This document shows positions 34,330-43,498 of a stretch of 64,000 bases of DNA, piece by piece; position 1 is the stretch's first letter, and each line of letters begins with the position of its first letter. The translations under genes were made by a program, and so were the position numbers. Source of the DNA: Stieleria bergensis (lineage in GTDB: Bacteria > Planctomycetota > Planctomycetia > Pirellulales > Pirellulaceae). Location of the stretch: assembly GCA_007745635.1 (NCBI GenBank), contig CP036272.1:6811566-6875565 (forward strand), in the 5' to 3' direction. Below the pieces are notes generated by a model that saw only the letters and a program-made list of their open reading frames with translations, made no database searches and was not told the origin of the DNA.

Positions 34330-35915
34330 CCAAGAACGCCTATCAAATTTCCCGACGTCATCTTCTGCGTGGGACAGCCGCTGCGATCGGTCTGCCGCTG
34401 CTGGACATCATGTCGCCTGCAATCGCTTCGCCAGCGGCTCGTGCGAAAGAACAAGCCGCAGCCAAACGACTCTGTGTCCTGTACAAAGGATGCGGCGTGT
34501 TTCCGCATGCTTGGGACATCCCCAGTGGAACGGAGACCGAGTTCGAACTCTCCAGCTTGTTGCAGCCTTTGGCAAACGTCAAGGATGACATTCTGATCCT
34601 TCGTAACCTGGATCACATCTTTGGCAACAACAACGGTGGTCACCTCGTCGCTCCCTCGCTAAGCACGACCGGCGCACTGCCCGATCGGCAGCGCAAGAGC
34701 TACCACAGCATTGACCAAATCGTTGCGGATCAAATTGGAAACGAAACGCCGATCAAGTCGCTGCAAATGACGGCGGACTCGCTGTGGAGAGCACATCCCT
34801 GGATCAACTACCTGTCACACGACGAACAGGGAACACCGATCGCGCCGGACAGAGACCCTGGACTGGTGTTTGACAAGCTTTTTCGTGGGATGAACTCCCG
34901 GCCGTACCGAGAACGAACCCGGAGCGTGTTGGACTCGGTTCGCGAGAGTTCTGGCGATGTGTTGCGAAAAGCGAGCACCGATGACCGCGAAGTCCTCTCG
35001 CGGTACTTTGATTCCATTCGAGATCTCGAAAAACAGCTCGACTCCTTCGATGGAGGATCGGACAAGACACGTGACGACAAAATCAGGCAGCTTGATGATT
35101 TTACGATTGAGGCCGAGCTTCCCGGTAAGATCAAAGCGATGCTGGACTTGATCGCGCTGAGCTTCTGGACCGACAGCACGCGTGTTTCCAGCCTGATGAT
35201 GGCCAACACCAACAGTCGCTGCACATACAGCTTCCTGGGCTTGAACGAGGAAATGCACTACATGTCGCATTACGTTCGCAACCGAGGCATCTTGCCATCG
35301 TTCAATAAAGTCAACCAGTGGCACACCGCTCAGTTCGCCTATCTGGTCGAGAAACTCAAAGGCTATCCAGAAGGGCAGGGCAACATCCTGGACAACTCGA
35401 TCGTCTTGTTCATGTCCGGGATCAAACACGGAGACTATCACACGCTGACAGACATCCCAGTGATTCTGGCCGGCAAAGGCGGCGGCACGATTAGCACCGG
35501 ACGCCATGTTCGCTATCCAGAACCGACGCCGTTTCCCAACCTGCTATTGACGCTAACCAATCTGATGGGCGTCGAACGGGACAAGGTCGGTGAAAGCACC
35601 GGAACACTGGAAGGGATCGAAAAGCCAGCGGGCTTCCCGATGTCAGTTGTCGATGATGGATCATGGCAGGTCTCCAGCGACGACGGCAAAACGGTGCTGG
35701 TGCGCGGACTGCTGACCGTTAGCGATGACATCAACGACACCAATGCCTATTACCTGCTTCTGTCAGACAAATCAAAACTGGAGATTCGCGTCCCCTTTAT
35801 GGTGATTCACCGACTGGTCTTTGATGCCAAGGTAGGACGGGTCGTCGAAATCAAGGGAACCTGGGGAACCCACCAAGGCAGGAAAGTCATCACAGGCCTG
35901 GAATATCAAAAGTAG
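34326..35915 (+). CDS. DUF1552 protein with extra C-terminal OB-like domain
   Basis: This 529-residue protein starts with a twin-arginine-like leader (ISRRHLLRGTAAAIGLPLL), then the DUF1552 region: LCVLYKGCGVFPHAWDIPSG, a LRNLDHIFGNNNGGHLV segment, and VLFMSGIKHGDYHTLTDIP near residue 370. DUF1552 proteins are usually about 420-450 residues; here about 88 residues follow (about 442-529). That tail alternates strands (VLVRGLLTV, AYYLLLSD, KLEIRVPF, RVVEIKGTWGTHQGRKVI) in a manner like an OB-fold ligand-binding domain. The gene is translationally coupled to the DUF1592 gene through ATGA at 34326-34329. Confidence 0.88.
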   Translation: MTKNAYQISRRHLLRGTAAAIGLPLLDIMSPAIASPAARAKEQAAAKRLCVLYKGCGVFPHAWDIPSGTETEFELSSLLQPLANVKDDILILRNLDHIFGNNNGGHLVAPSLSTTGALPDRQRKSYHSIDQIVADQIGNETPIKSLQMTADSLWRAHPWINYLSHDEQGTPIAPDRDPGLVFDKLFRGMNSRPYRERTRSVLDSVRESSGDVLRKASTDDREVLSRYFDSIRDLEKQLDSFDGGSDKTRDDKIRQLDDFTIEAELPGKIKAMLDLIALSFWTDSTRVSSLMMANTNSRCTYSFLGLNEEMHYMSHYVRNRGILPSFNKVNQWHTAQFAYLVEKLKGYPEGQGNILDNSIVLFMSGIKHGDYHTLTDIPVILAGKGGGTISTGRHVRYPEPTPFPNLLLTLTNLMGVERDKVGESTGTLEGIEKPAGFPMSVVDDGSWQVSSDDGKTVLVRGLLTVSDDINDTNAYYLLLSDKSKLEIRVPFMVIHRLVFDAKVGRVVEIKGTWGTHQGRKVITGLEYQK

Positions 35916-35974
35916 CCCCGCTCGTAAAGCCACTTCCGGCATCACACCGGTGCATCACATGGAGCCAGCAAACC

Positions 35975-36547
35975 TTGAAGGATCAATCCGTAACGGACAA
36001 ACGCTTGACTCGTTTGCTGTACATTGTCCCGGTTGCCATGACCGTGGCTTTGGCGTTGATGGGACGAAACGGGTGGTGCCCTCAGGGAGATCCATTGCCT
36101 TGGTCGCTAGACATCTGGTCCCCGCATAACTCTCAGCACTTGTTGGATGCTTACTCTCTATCACACATCCAACACGGCATCGGGCTGTTTCTCTTGCTTG
36201 GCCTGATCAGCAAAGGGCGTCTTTCGTTCGGCTGGAAGGCCGTTATTGTTGCAGCGATCGAGGCTGGATGGGAAGTTCTGGAGAACACGCCGCTGATCAT
36301 CAATCGCTATCGCGAAGCCACCATCTCACTGGATTACTTTGGCGATAGCATTAGCAACTCATTGAGTGATTACCTCATGTGCTTGCTGGGACTGTTCGTC
36401 GCCGACAAACTTGGCTGGAAGTGGTCACTGACCCTCTTTGTGACCTTGGAAACCATCAGTTTGATCTGGATCCGGGACAGTCTCTTGCTGAACATCATTA
36501 TGTTAGTCTATCCCAATGATGTGATTCGCCAGTGGCAGTCTCCCTAA
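35975..36547 (+). CDS. DUF2585-family membrane protein
   Basis: This 190-residue membrane protein matches the DUF2585 (UPF0314) family: the second hydrophobic segment is followed by MGRNGWCPQGDPLPWS, then WSPHNSQHLLDAYSLSHIQH, the family's most conserved stretch with many His, Ser and Asn residues facing one side of the membrane, and a later EVLENTPLIINRYR. The only start in frame is TTG at 35975, with GGAG about 13 bases upstream; an ATG at 35959 is in another frame. The molecular role of the family is not known. It follows the DUF1552 gene by 59 bases and may be part of that transcript. Confidence 0.8.
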   Translation: MKDQSVTDKRLTRLLYIVPVAMTVALALMGRNGWCPQGDPLPWSLDIWSPHNSQHLLDAYSLSHIQHGIGLFLLLGLISKGRLSFGWKAVIVAAIEAGWEVLENTPLIINRYREATISLDYFGDSISNSLSDYLMCLLGLFVADKLGWKWSLTLFVTLETISLIWIRDSLLLNIIMLVYPNDVIRQWQSP

Positions 36548-37036
36548 CGTCCCATCGATGACTCAATCGTTCCCCTCTAGCGACGCGGAGACAAGACTTG
36601 GGATCATTTTCCTTGAAGAACGGCAGAACTGGAACGACAAGACAAAGCGAATCACCGTCACCTGGGACTCCCCACTGTGCCAACGCACCCACGGGAACCG
36701 TGCACCGACAGCTGAACGCCGCCGCCGACTTGTCTTTCCACAGCAAAGTGAATCCACTCCCATCGCCTTCGACGTGCGGATGACGATCAAGGCTCATGGA
36801 ATCAGCATTATTCCCAACCCTCGATCGGGCCTCTGCGAAACGGCCTGCTTTGCCCAGATCGTTGCTGTCCAGCTGTCTGCCGAAGGTTGCCAGGCTCTGC
36901 CGGATCTCGTAGCCTTCAACGGGCGTCTTGTTGAAAGTCGATTGTGTGTACAATTGCCCCCGTGCCAGTGTGGCTTTGACCGATGCCCTTCCGATTGCCA
37001 GTTCGCGGCAATCGAACTCTCCAGCTAGGCCTTCGC
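36548..37036. other. Spacer with overlapping frames on both strands
   Basis: Two long open frames cross this gap in opposite directions (36558-37028 on + and 36498-37058 on -). Neither shows a family motif, signal peptide or ribosome site, and the minus frame runs into both neighbours. At most one can be real; I cannot decide and would annotate neither. The plus frame ends eight bases before the next start, which slightly favours it. Confidence 0.3.
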
Positions 37037-38455
37037 ATGAGATTCGCCGTCGTCTCACTCCTTCTGCTTACGCCTTTCGTGGCGACGGCGGACTATGCCA
37101 TCGTGGTTTCCCAAGCAACGCACTCCGACCCGCAGTGGAAGTCGGTTGTTGACGCGTTAGTGGAAAAGTATCCCGATGCCGAGATTCATCCCTACACTGA
37201 TGATGTCACTGAGGCGTTGGGCACGCTACGAAAACAGCACCCGCGAAAGACCTGCTTTGTCGCCACACCGACTGAAGCCAACCGAGCGTTCGTCGCTGCT
37301 GTGCACACGCTGACGCGAACGTTTGACGATGATCCATACACTGACACGCAGTGGGGGATTCTGACGGGGTACGATGCCGCCAACGCGTTGCGAATTGCCA
37401 GGCACCAGGTGCCGCTGACAATCAACAACGTTTCCTCAGGAACCGAAGTCGCATTGGAAATGTGCAACCAGGGCGTTTGGTATGACGAACTGGTGAAGCA
37501 CAAAAAAGTCAGCCGGCAAAAGGACGGTGTCCGCCAGGAAGAGCGTGGACCAGCCGACACCACCGCAGCGCTTGCTGAAACTCTGACCTCGCAATCCACT
37601 GACCTGTTCGTCACCTCTGGCCACGCGACGGAGCGAAACTGGCAAATCGGCTTCAGTTACAGGAACGGCTACTTCCAATCCAAAGACGGCTTAATGTTCG
37701 GTAAGCCCACCACGGGCGATCGCTTTGAGATCGAATCGACGAATCCCAAAGTCTACCTGCCGATCGGCAACTGCTTGATGGGACACATCGATGGCCCCGA
37801 TGCGATGGCGCTGGCCTGGATGAACCGTGTTGGCGTCAAACAAATGATTGGCTACACGGTGGTGACTTGGTACGGGTATGGCGGCTGGGGCGTGCTGGAT
37901 TACTTCGTTGAGCAGCCAGGGCGCTATTCAATGAACGAAGCCTTCCATGCCAATCATCATGCACTGATTCATCGCCTGGACACCTACTTCGATGATGCCG
38001 TCGATACAAAGCTAGTGGTAGGATCACGGCAAATGGTTCGAGCAACTCCCAATGCTGACGGACGCCAACAATCGCTTACGTCACAAGATGCTGCTGGATT
38101 ACTATGGGACCGAGACACGGTCGCCTTTTACGGTGATCCGGGTTGGTCAGCCACGATGGCCGATCGCAGCAAGGCCTTCGATCAAACACTCACAATCGAA
38201 GGCGACACATACACATTGACAATCATCCCCAATCGCGGCGAAAAATCCTTTGAACCCATCAACACCAACGGTGCCCAGCGCGGCTGGCGTCCCATCGTGG
38301 AACTGCTGCCTCATCGCATTGGCGATGTGAACGTTCTCTCTGGCGCGGACTTAAAACCGGTCATCACCGATGACTTTGTCCTGATCCCAAATCCCAAGCG
38401 ATGCGATCCAGGCCGCAAGTATGAAATCACCTTCACTGCAAAGCGACTTCCATAA
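37037..38455 (+). CDS. Exported hypothetical protein with clan CD-like His/Cys pair
   Basis: The ATG at 37037 opens a clear signal peptide (1-18), giving 472 residues; an earlier ATG at 36983 adds 18 poor residues. The core resembles caspase-fold (clan CD, gingipain C25-like) peptidases: a strand ends in LFVTSGHATE (His196), and a second strand ends in VYLPIGNCLMGHID (Cys246), with spacing of 50 residues. A following AMALAWMNRVGVKQMIGYTV helix-strand unit also fits C25-like proteins, where a 'GAVAVIGST'-type strand occurs. The first 150 residues look like another Rossmann-like domain; a C-terminal beta region follows. No peptidase of this exact type is known to me, so protease activity is inference. 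Confidence 0.65.
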   Translation: MRFAVVSLLLLTPFVATADYAIVVSQATHSDPQWKSVVDALVEKYPDAEIHPYTDDVTEALGTLRKQHPRKTCFVATPTEANRAFVAAVHTLTRTFDDDPYTDTQWGILTGYDAANALRIARHQVPLTINNVSSGTEVALEMCNQGVWYDELVKHKKVSRQKDGVRQEERGPADTTAALAETLTSQSTDLFVTSGHATERNWQIGFSYRNGYFQSKDGLMFGKPTTGDRFEIESTNPKVYLPIGNCLMGHIDGPDAMALAWMNRVGVKQMIGYTVVTWYGYGGWGVLDYFVEQPGRYSMNEAFHANHHALIHRLDTYFDDAVDTKLVVGSRQMVRATPNADGRQQSLTSQDAAGLLWDRDTVAFYGDPGWSATMADRSKAFDQTLTIEGDTYTLTIIPNRGEKSFEPINTNGAQRGWRPIVELLPHRIGDVNVLSGADLKPVITDDFVLIPNPKRCDPGRKYEITFTAKRLP

Positions 38456-38578
38456 AAGGTGCCACACGCACTCGCTTCAGACGATTATCAACCACTCGGC
38501 CATCAGACGCTGCCTCGCAGCTGCGCCGCACTTTGAATCCAACTCCGACGACGAACCTCATTTGACCTTTCCTCCGCC

Positions 38579-39931
38579 ATGCTGATCCAACACCGCCCCA
38601 ATCTTTTTTGCTTGTTAGCAACGACCTTGCTGTTGTTCAGCTGCCAAGCAACCGCACAAGAGCACACCAAACTGTTCGCCTACATCGGCACATTTAGTTC
38701 GCCGCTGAAGGACATGTTGCCAACTCAAGTTGACCTGCCGCCTGGCAACGGGCGCGGCATTCATACCTTTGAGGTCAATCAGCAAACGGGTGACCTGAAA
38801 CCGATTGGAGTGACCGAACTGGGAACCAGCCCCAGTCGCTTGGCAGTCAGCGCCGACGGAACGCGACTTTACTCCGCCAACGAGACCGATCGATACAACG
38901 GCACAGAAGAAGGCACCGTTAGCGCGTTCGAGCTTGACAAGACAACCGGCGGCTTAAGACTGATCAACACGGTCCCCTCGGGCGGTGCAGGCCCCACCTA
39001 TGTCAGCTTTCATCCCACAGGCCGCTTCCTGTTGGTGGCAAACTACTTTGGCGGTTCCGTCTCAGTGCTTCCGATCAAAGAAGACGGGCGACTGGGAGCG
39101 GCCACGGACGTCAAAGTGATGGAAGGCAAGATCGGCCCTACGGTGGCGACCAACGCGCCACCGGGAAGCAAAGCGTTTAGCGGACATGATCGCACACACG
39201 CGCACATGATCGAATCTGATCCGTCGGGTAAGTTTGTGCTGCATGTCGATCTGGGCATGGATCGAATTTTCGTTTGGAAGTTTGACGCTGAAACCGGGAC
39301 GCTTAGCCCCGCCGAACAACCCTTCGTCAGCCTGCCCCCAGGCGATGGCCCCAGACACTTTCACTTCCATCCCAACGGCCAATGGTTTTATTCGATCCAG
39401 GAAGAAGGATCCACACTGGTGCTGTTCGACTACGACGGAAAAACCGGTCGACTGACGCAACGACAGACGATTTCAACGCTGCCACCAGGCTATGCAGGCA
39501 GCAATTTCTGTTCAGAGATTCAGATTTCGCGCGATGGACGATTCGTCTATGCCGGCAATCGATTGCATGACAGCATCGGTCTCTTTTCGATCGGCAAGGA
39601 CGGCACACTGAACTATGTGACAGAGACATGGACGCGAGGCAATTACCCACGTAGTTTCAGCTTTGATCCCTCCGGTCGATTTCTGTACTGTGGAAACCAG
39701 CGTGCCGACCACGTGAGCATCTTTGCCGTTGATCGACAGACGGGCAAGCTAGAGTTCACCGGACGTTACATCCCCGTCGGCAACCCATCGCACGTCACCT
39801 TTGCCCAGGCCACCCCTGATCATAACGGCAAAGGCGATCAGCAGCGCAAACGGAATCCAACCGCCACCGCATTTTCGCAACCCTCTGATTCATTCAAAGC
39901 AATCCGGACGGACCCGAATAGGGGACAGTGA
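38579..39931 (+). CDS. Secreted lactonase-family (6-phosphogluconolactonase-like) beta-propeller
   Basis: This 450-residue protein has a signal peptide (1-26) and the seven-bladed propeller of the lactonase family (Pgl type, PF10282-like). Repeated blade motifs are visible: FAYIGTF near the N terminus, RLAVSADGTRLYSANE, YVSFHPTGRFLLVANYFGG, DGPRHFHFHPNGQWFYSIQE, FVYAGNRLHDSIGLFSI and FDPSGRFLYCGNQRADHVSIF. The HAHMIESDPSGKFVLHVD segment holds the conserved His residues of this family. Cytoplasmic relatives hydrolyse 6-phosphogluconolactone; with a signal peptide the substrate here is more likely another lactone or a related extracellular compound. The last 35 residues are a polar tail not typical of the fold. 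Confidence 0.87.
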   Translation: MLIQHRPNLFCLLATTLLLFSCQATAQEHTKLFAYIGTFSSPLKDMLPTQVDLPPGNGRGIHTFEVNQQTGDLKPIGVTELGTSPSRLAVSADGTRLYSANETDRYNGTEEGTVSAFELDKTTGGLRLINTVPSGGAGPTYVSFHPTGRFLLVANYFGGSVSVLPIKEDGRLGAATDVKVMEGKIGPTVATNAPPGSKAFSGHDRTHAHMIESDPSGKFVLHVDLGMDRIFVWKFDAETGTLSPAEQPFVSLPPGDGPRHFHFHPNGQWFYSIQEEGSTLVLFDYDGKTGRLTQRQTISTLPPGYAGSNFCSEIQISRDGRFVYAGNRLHDSIGLFSIGKDGTLNYVTETWTRGNYPRSFSFDPSGRFLYCGNQRADHVSIFAVDRQTGKLEFTGRYIPVGNPSHVTFAQATPDHNGKGDQQRKRNPTATAFSQPSDSFKAIRTDPNRGQ

Positions 39932-39974
39932 TTGACGGTGCGGTTCCAAGACGGCTTCAGTCAGAGCCGAGCGT

Positions 39975-40868
39975 CTAGTTGGACATCGCCTGGGATTCCT
40001 CAAGTGCTGCCAGCAGCTCGTCGGCGACTTCGTCAAGATCCCTCTGACTCAGCTGCAACAGTTGCAGAATACGGGGATCCACCTCATCCGTTTCGACGGT
40101 CCCGGTGAATCCGATTCCCAACCGAGCTGCCATCACGTCCGCAACATGCACGACGGCTGAAAATGGTAGTGTGTCCTCTTCACAGCTCAACGGATCATGA
40201 TGCGTTCCAGCCACATCGACTAGGAACTTGGGGAACTGCCATTTACGACAGATGCCAGCGCCGAAGTCTTCGTGGGTTGCACCTAGAATCCTTGCTTCAG
40301 CATCGCGAAAGGTGATTGGCTCGCGATCGAGCGACAGAGCAGCGATCATTTTGGCAAACTCCTCGCGGTGGATCTGCATCTCAATGATCACACCGATGTC
40401 ATGAATGATCCCTGCAAGGTATGCCTGGTCCGGTCTGCCACGGCGACTTCTTTTCATCAACAGACTGGCAGCGGTTGCCACGGCGACAGAATGCGACCAC
40501 AGTTCAGACGGATGGAATCCACCGGCCAAAGCATCCACCATGAATAGTCTGTGGCAACTTCCCGCAACCGCCAAGTTGCGGACTGAAGTGAATCCCAACA
40601 TCGTCACCGCCTGCTGAAGCGAATCGACTTCGCCGGGCAATCCAAAGAACGAAGAATTAACCGTCTTTAGAATTCGTGAAGTAAGAGCGGGGTCCTGTTC
40701 GATCTTGTTGTAGAAATCTGCTGCCAGCGCTTGCTCATCATCAACCAAACTCATGATTTCCATTGCCACCTTCGGCAATGCAGCGAGGTTATTGACCCTA
40801 TCAAGCGTCCAGGCAATGACGGGTGCAGGCTCGGGCGTCCCTTCAGGGATCCTTCCTAAATCAATCAT
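39975..40868 (-). CDS. HDOD-domain signalling protein
   Basis: This 297-residue cytoplasmic protein consists mostly of an HDOD domain (about 25-215), a relative of HD phosphohydrolases that usually lacks the metal-binding set and serves in signalling. The opening NNLAALPKVAMEIM, the IEQDPALTSRILKTVNSS motif and VTMLGFTSVRNLAV are typical. The later LAGIIHDIGVIIEMQI keeps an HD pair, and FGAGICRKWQFPKFLV follows. HDOD proteins influence motility, cell cycle or c-di-GMP responses in other bacteria. It is last in a leftward operon; its ATG overlaps the stop of a small membrane protein gene by four bases (40865-40868). Confidence 0.9.
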   Translation of the reverse strand: MIDLGRIPEGTPEPAPVIAWTLDRVNNLAALPKVAMEIMSLVDDEQALAADFYNKIEQDPALTSRILKTVNSSFFGLPGEVDSLQQAVTMLGFTSVRNLAVAGSCHRLFMVDALAGGFHPSELWSHSVAVATAASLLMKRSRRGRPDQAYLAGIIHDIGVIIEMQIHREEFAKMIAALSLDREPITFRDAEARILGATHEDFGAGICRKWQFPKFLVDVAGTHHDPLSCEEDTLPFSAVVHVADVMAARLGIGFTGTVETDEVDPRILQLLQLSQRDLDEVADELLAALEESQAMSN

Positions 40869-41152
40869 GAGGTTCCTTCCTTCTGCCGTGATTTCTTCGA
40901 TTCACCGACGGTTAACGTGACCAAACCGCGATGCAGATTCGAGCTCTTTGGTGGATGGGATGCCAATGGCTTGGCAATGAAAGACCGCTCAGCGATGAAA
41001 CGGTTCACCTGCAGCGTGTTGCTGAATTCGTTAGCGACGCGATGGCTTAGAGCGGGAGAGACCGTAAGCGTCTGCACAATGAGTGCCAGAAGCGCAAAGC
41101 ACAGCCAATGCCACCTCGAGTCGCAAGCCGTTTCAGAGAAAGTGTTTGTCAT
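40865..41152 (-). CDS. Small single-pass membrane protein upstream of HDOD gene
   Basis: With the ATG at 41150-41152 (preceded by GGATCAAACG as ribosome site) the product has 95 residues; an ATG 12 bases upstream is also possible. One hydrophobic segment, WLCFALLALIVQTLTVSPAL, spans about residues 15-35, followed by a basic, Ser-rich periplasmic or cytoplasmic tail. It has no recognisable domain. The four-base overlap with the HDOD gene argues for a functional tie, perhaps as a membrane anchor or sensor partner, but this is inference. Confidence 0.6.
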   Translation of the reverse strand: MTNTFSETACDSRWHWLCFALLALIVQTLTVSPALSHRVANEFSNTLQVNRFIAERSFIAKPLASHPPKSSNLHRGLVTLTVGESKKSRQKEGTS

Positions 41153-41173
41153 CGTTTGATCCATCAGATACGT

Positions 41174-41500
41174 TCACCATTGATACGCGACGCTGTCGCC
41201 GGTGTTCACAAGCAATCGACGCTGTGCATCAACACTGAAGAACACAGGATGTCTACCAAGGACGAGCAAGTTTCCTGAATCACGACGCTTACGAAAAGTG
41301 GGCTGCAGGGTCCTGAACGCATCGCCTGAAGGGCCGCCGAAACGATTGTTGCCGAACCGGTGAACAATAGGTTTGATTTCCAACACAACAAGCAATACTT
41401 CCTCCAGTGCCCGTTCTCCCTCACCTTGCACCGGAACTTGATTGACAGCCGGGAACGGACTGATTGCATCAGCACCGCTAGAAGCACTCAGTTCAATCAC
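41174..41500 (-). CDS. Hypothetical protein, first gene of HDOD operon
   Basis: This 108-residue frame ends nine bases before an ATG of the small membrane protein gene, in the same direction, which supports it as a real operon member. The peptide has no signal or membrane segment. It holds an acidic-hydrophobic helix ERALEEVLLVVLEIK and a C-terminal part with LLVLGRHPVFFSVDAQRR that looks like beta strands. No family is recognised. The start could be further inside. A shadow frame on the other strand exists, so coding status is moderate. Confidence 0.45.
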   Translation of the reverse strand: MIELSASSGADAISPFPAVNQVPVQGEGERALEEVLLVVLEIKPIVHRFGNNRFGGPSGDAFRTLQPTFRKRRDSGNLLVLGRHPVFFSVDAQRRLLVNTGDSVAYQW

Positions 41501-41911
41501 AACGAAGGATGGTTCTGTCGATTTCTATACCGAAGGGGCTCCGATCCACCGCGGACGACGGTTTGCTTCCGCATCATGGAACACGGTTTTATCCATTCGG
41601 TTCCGATAGCAAGCTAGGCAGCGATGCCATCACTGCGGCAACGAGATCACAGCGATCCAGCGTGCGTCTGACAGAGACGGTTTCGGGATGACAAAATAGT
41701 TCAGGTAGAAAACACGTCGTTTCATGGTTTTCCAATGCAATCTCAGTAAGATTGGTTGCTTCCCCACTTTGCTTTGGCGGCTTTCCTGGTCGCATGCTTG
41801 ACCGGTACGTTTGATGAGGCCACCTGTCTGCCTGATCCACCTATGCTCCAAGCGTGAGTGCTTGCCCACCGCCCCTGCGGCCCACCATCCTATCGCTGAG
41901 TAACGCCTCAA
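41501..41911. other. Divergent spacer between HDOD operon and sulfatase
   Basis: This 411-base gap should carry promoters for both sides. A minus-strand frame at 41589-41840 has a protein-like C-terminal half (RRTLDRCDLVAAVMASLPSL), but no ribosome site or known family; it may be a small gene or chance. Nothing else is seen. Confidence 0.35.
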
Positions 41912-43423
41912 GTGCTTCGTCCACTACTGATCACCGCCTTCACGTTTAGCCTGCTCACGCAGCTTATCAGCCCACTGGCCTCCTATGCGGTGGCAGAGCA
42001 GAACCAACGACCCAATCTTTTGTTTGTGATTGCGGATGATTGCACGCACCTGGATCTCGGTTGTTATGGAGGTCAGGCACACACGCCAAACATCGATCGC
42101 CTCGCAGAACAAGGTCTGCGGTTTACTCGGTGCTTCCAAACCACCGCAATGTGCTCGCCTACTCGGCACACGCTCTACACAGGACTCTATCCAGTCAAAT
42201 CGGGCGCATGGACGAATCATACCTTCGTTTATCCCGATGTAAGCAGCATTGCCCATGACTTAAAGCCATTGGGCTACCGTGTTGCGCTGTCTGGTAAAAC
42301 ACACATCAACCCACCCTCTGCTTTTCCGTTTGAGTATTCTGCGCTTCCCAAGAAGAATCAAAGCCGAGAATCGGTGATTGACTTTCAGGCCGTTGAAAAA
42401 CTGTTCAGTGACTCCAAAGCGGCGGGCACTCGATTCGCCTTATTCGCCTGCTCCAACGAACCGCATGGTCCCTATACCAAAGGCAAGGAATACCGAAAGC
42501 GATACGACCTGGCAACCCTTAAGCTACGCCCCAACTTTGTCGACACACCAGCGACTCGCATTGAGTATCGCAACTATTTAGCAGAGATCACCTTCTTTGA
42601 TGCTGAAGTGGGTCGGCTTTTGAAGTTGCTAAAAAGACATGGCCACGCCGACAACACACTGGTCGTCGTCGTCAGTGAGCAAGGCAGCGCATTCCCCGGT
42701 GGCAAGTGGACCTGTTATGACAAAGGATTGCAATCAGCAATGATTGCCAGGTTACCAGGCAAGATCGCAGCCAACCGCACGACTGCGGCGATGGTTGAGT
42801 ACGTGGACCTGGTGCCAACCTTTGTCGAAGTTGCCGGAGGTCAACCGCGTGGGGAACTCGACGGGCGATCCTTTCTGCCGGTGCTGAGCGGAGAAACAGA
42901 CCAGCACAAGTCGGTTGTCTACGGCGTCCAAACGTCGCGAGGGATCTTTAATGGGCCACCGCACTATGCGATCCGCTCGATCCGCAACGATCGATTTAAG
43001 CTCGTGCTGAACCTTTCTCACGAGCAAACGTTTCAGAACTATGTCGTGAAGCACCCGTTCTTTTTGGAATGGAAACAAAAAGCTGCCACCGGAGATGCTC
43101 ACGCAGCGGCACGAGTGAAGGCTCATAGTACTCGACCAGCCATTGAATTCTACGACGTCCTGAACGACCCTTTGGAAATGCATAACCTTGCCGAGGCGAC
43201 AGAGCATGCCGACACGATCCAACAGCTTCGCGATCAACTTCAAGACTGGATGAAGTCGCAAGGTGACCGCGGGTTGGAAACGGAACTGGAAGCCTATACG
43301 CGGATGACTCGCGGCAATCCGGAGGTAAAGAAATTCCACGACACTCACGGGTTGGTCAATGAAACCTTGTTTGGCCAACCGCGCCCCGCTGGCAAGCCAC
43401 TGTTCTCCAAAGATTCACAATGA
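41912..43423 (+). CDS. Secreted FGly sulfatase
   Basis: This 503-residue protein has a GTG start at 41912 followed by a signal peptide (about 1-28). The type I sulfatase signature is present: NLLFVIADDCTHLDLGCYGG carries the metal-binding Asp pair (about 42-43), and Cys81 in CSPTRHTLYTG is the residue converted to formylglycine. GKTHINPPSAF holds the conserved Lys-x-His. Sulfatases of this type with the 'DCTHLDLG' opening resemble the heparan N-sulfatase branch, but substrate cannot be fixed from sequence. It should cut sulfate esters or sulfamates from marine polysaccharides outside the inner membrane. It is followed after 75 bases by a second sulfatase. Confidence 0.93.
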   Translation: MLRPLLITAFTFSLLTQLISPLASYAVAEQNQRPNLLFVIADDCTHLDLGCYGGQAHTPNIDRLAEQGLRFTRCFQTTAMCSPTRHTLYTGLYPVKSGAWTNHTFVYPDVSSIAHDLKPLGYRVALSGKTHINPPSAFPFEYSALPKKNQSRESVIDFQAVEKLFSDSKAAGTRFALFACSNEPHGPYTKGKEYRKRYDLATLKLRPNFVDTPATRIEYRNYLAEITFFDAEVGRLLKLLKRHGHADNTLVVVVSEQGSAFPGGKWTCYDKGLQSAMIARLPGKIAANRTTAAMVEYVDLVPTFVEVAGGQPRGELDGRSFLPVLSGETDQHKSVVYGVQTSRGIFNGPPHYAIRSIRNDRFKLVLNLSHEQTFQNYVVKHPFFLEWKQKAATGDAHAAARVKAHSTRPAIEFYDVLNDPLEMHNLAEATEHADTIQQLRDQLQDWMKSQGDRGLETELEAYTRMTRGNPEVKKFHDTHGLVNETLFGQPRPAGKPLFSKDSQ

Positions 43424-43498
43424 AGCGTCGACATCGCAGGGCAACATGAAAACGGCTTGCCCCTTCACTGATCACTCCTTTATCAATTGACTTCCATC

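Noticed and set aside
34815-35507. 230-codon minus-strand frame inside the DUF1552 gene
   Set aside because: The plus-strand gene is strongly supported by family motifs and coupling; the minus frame has no recognisable domain or start signal.
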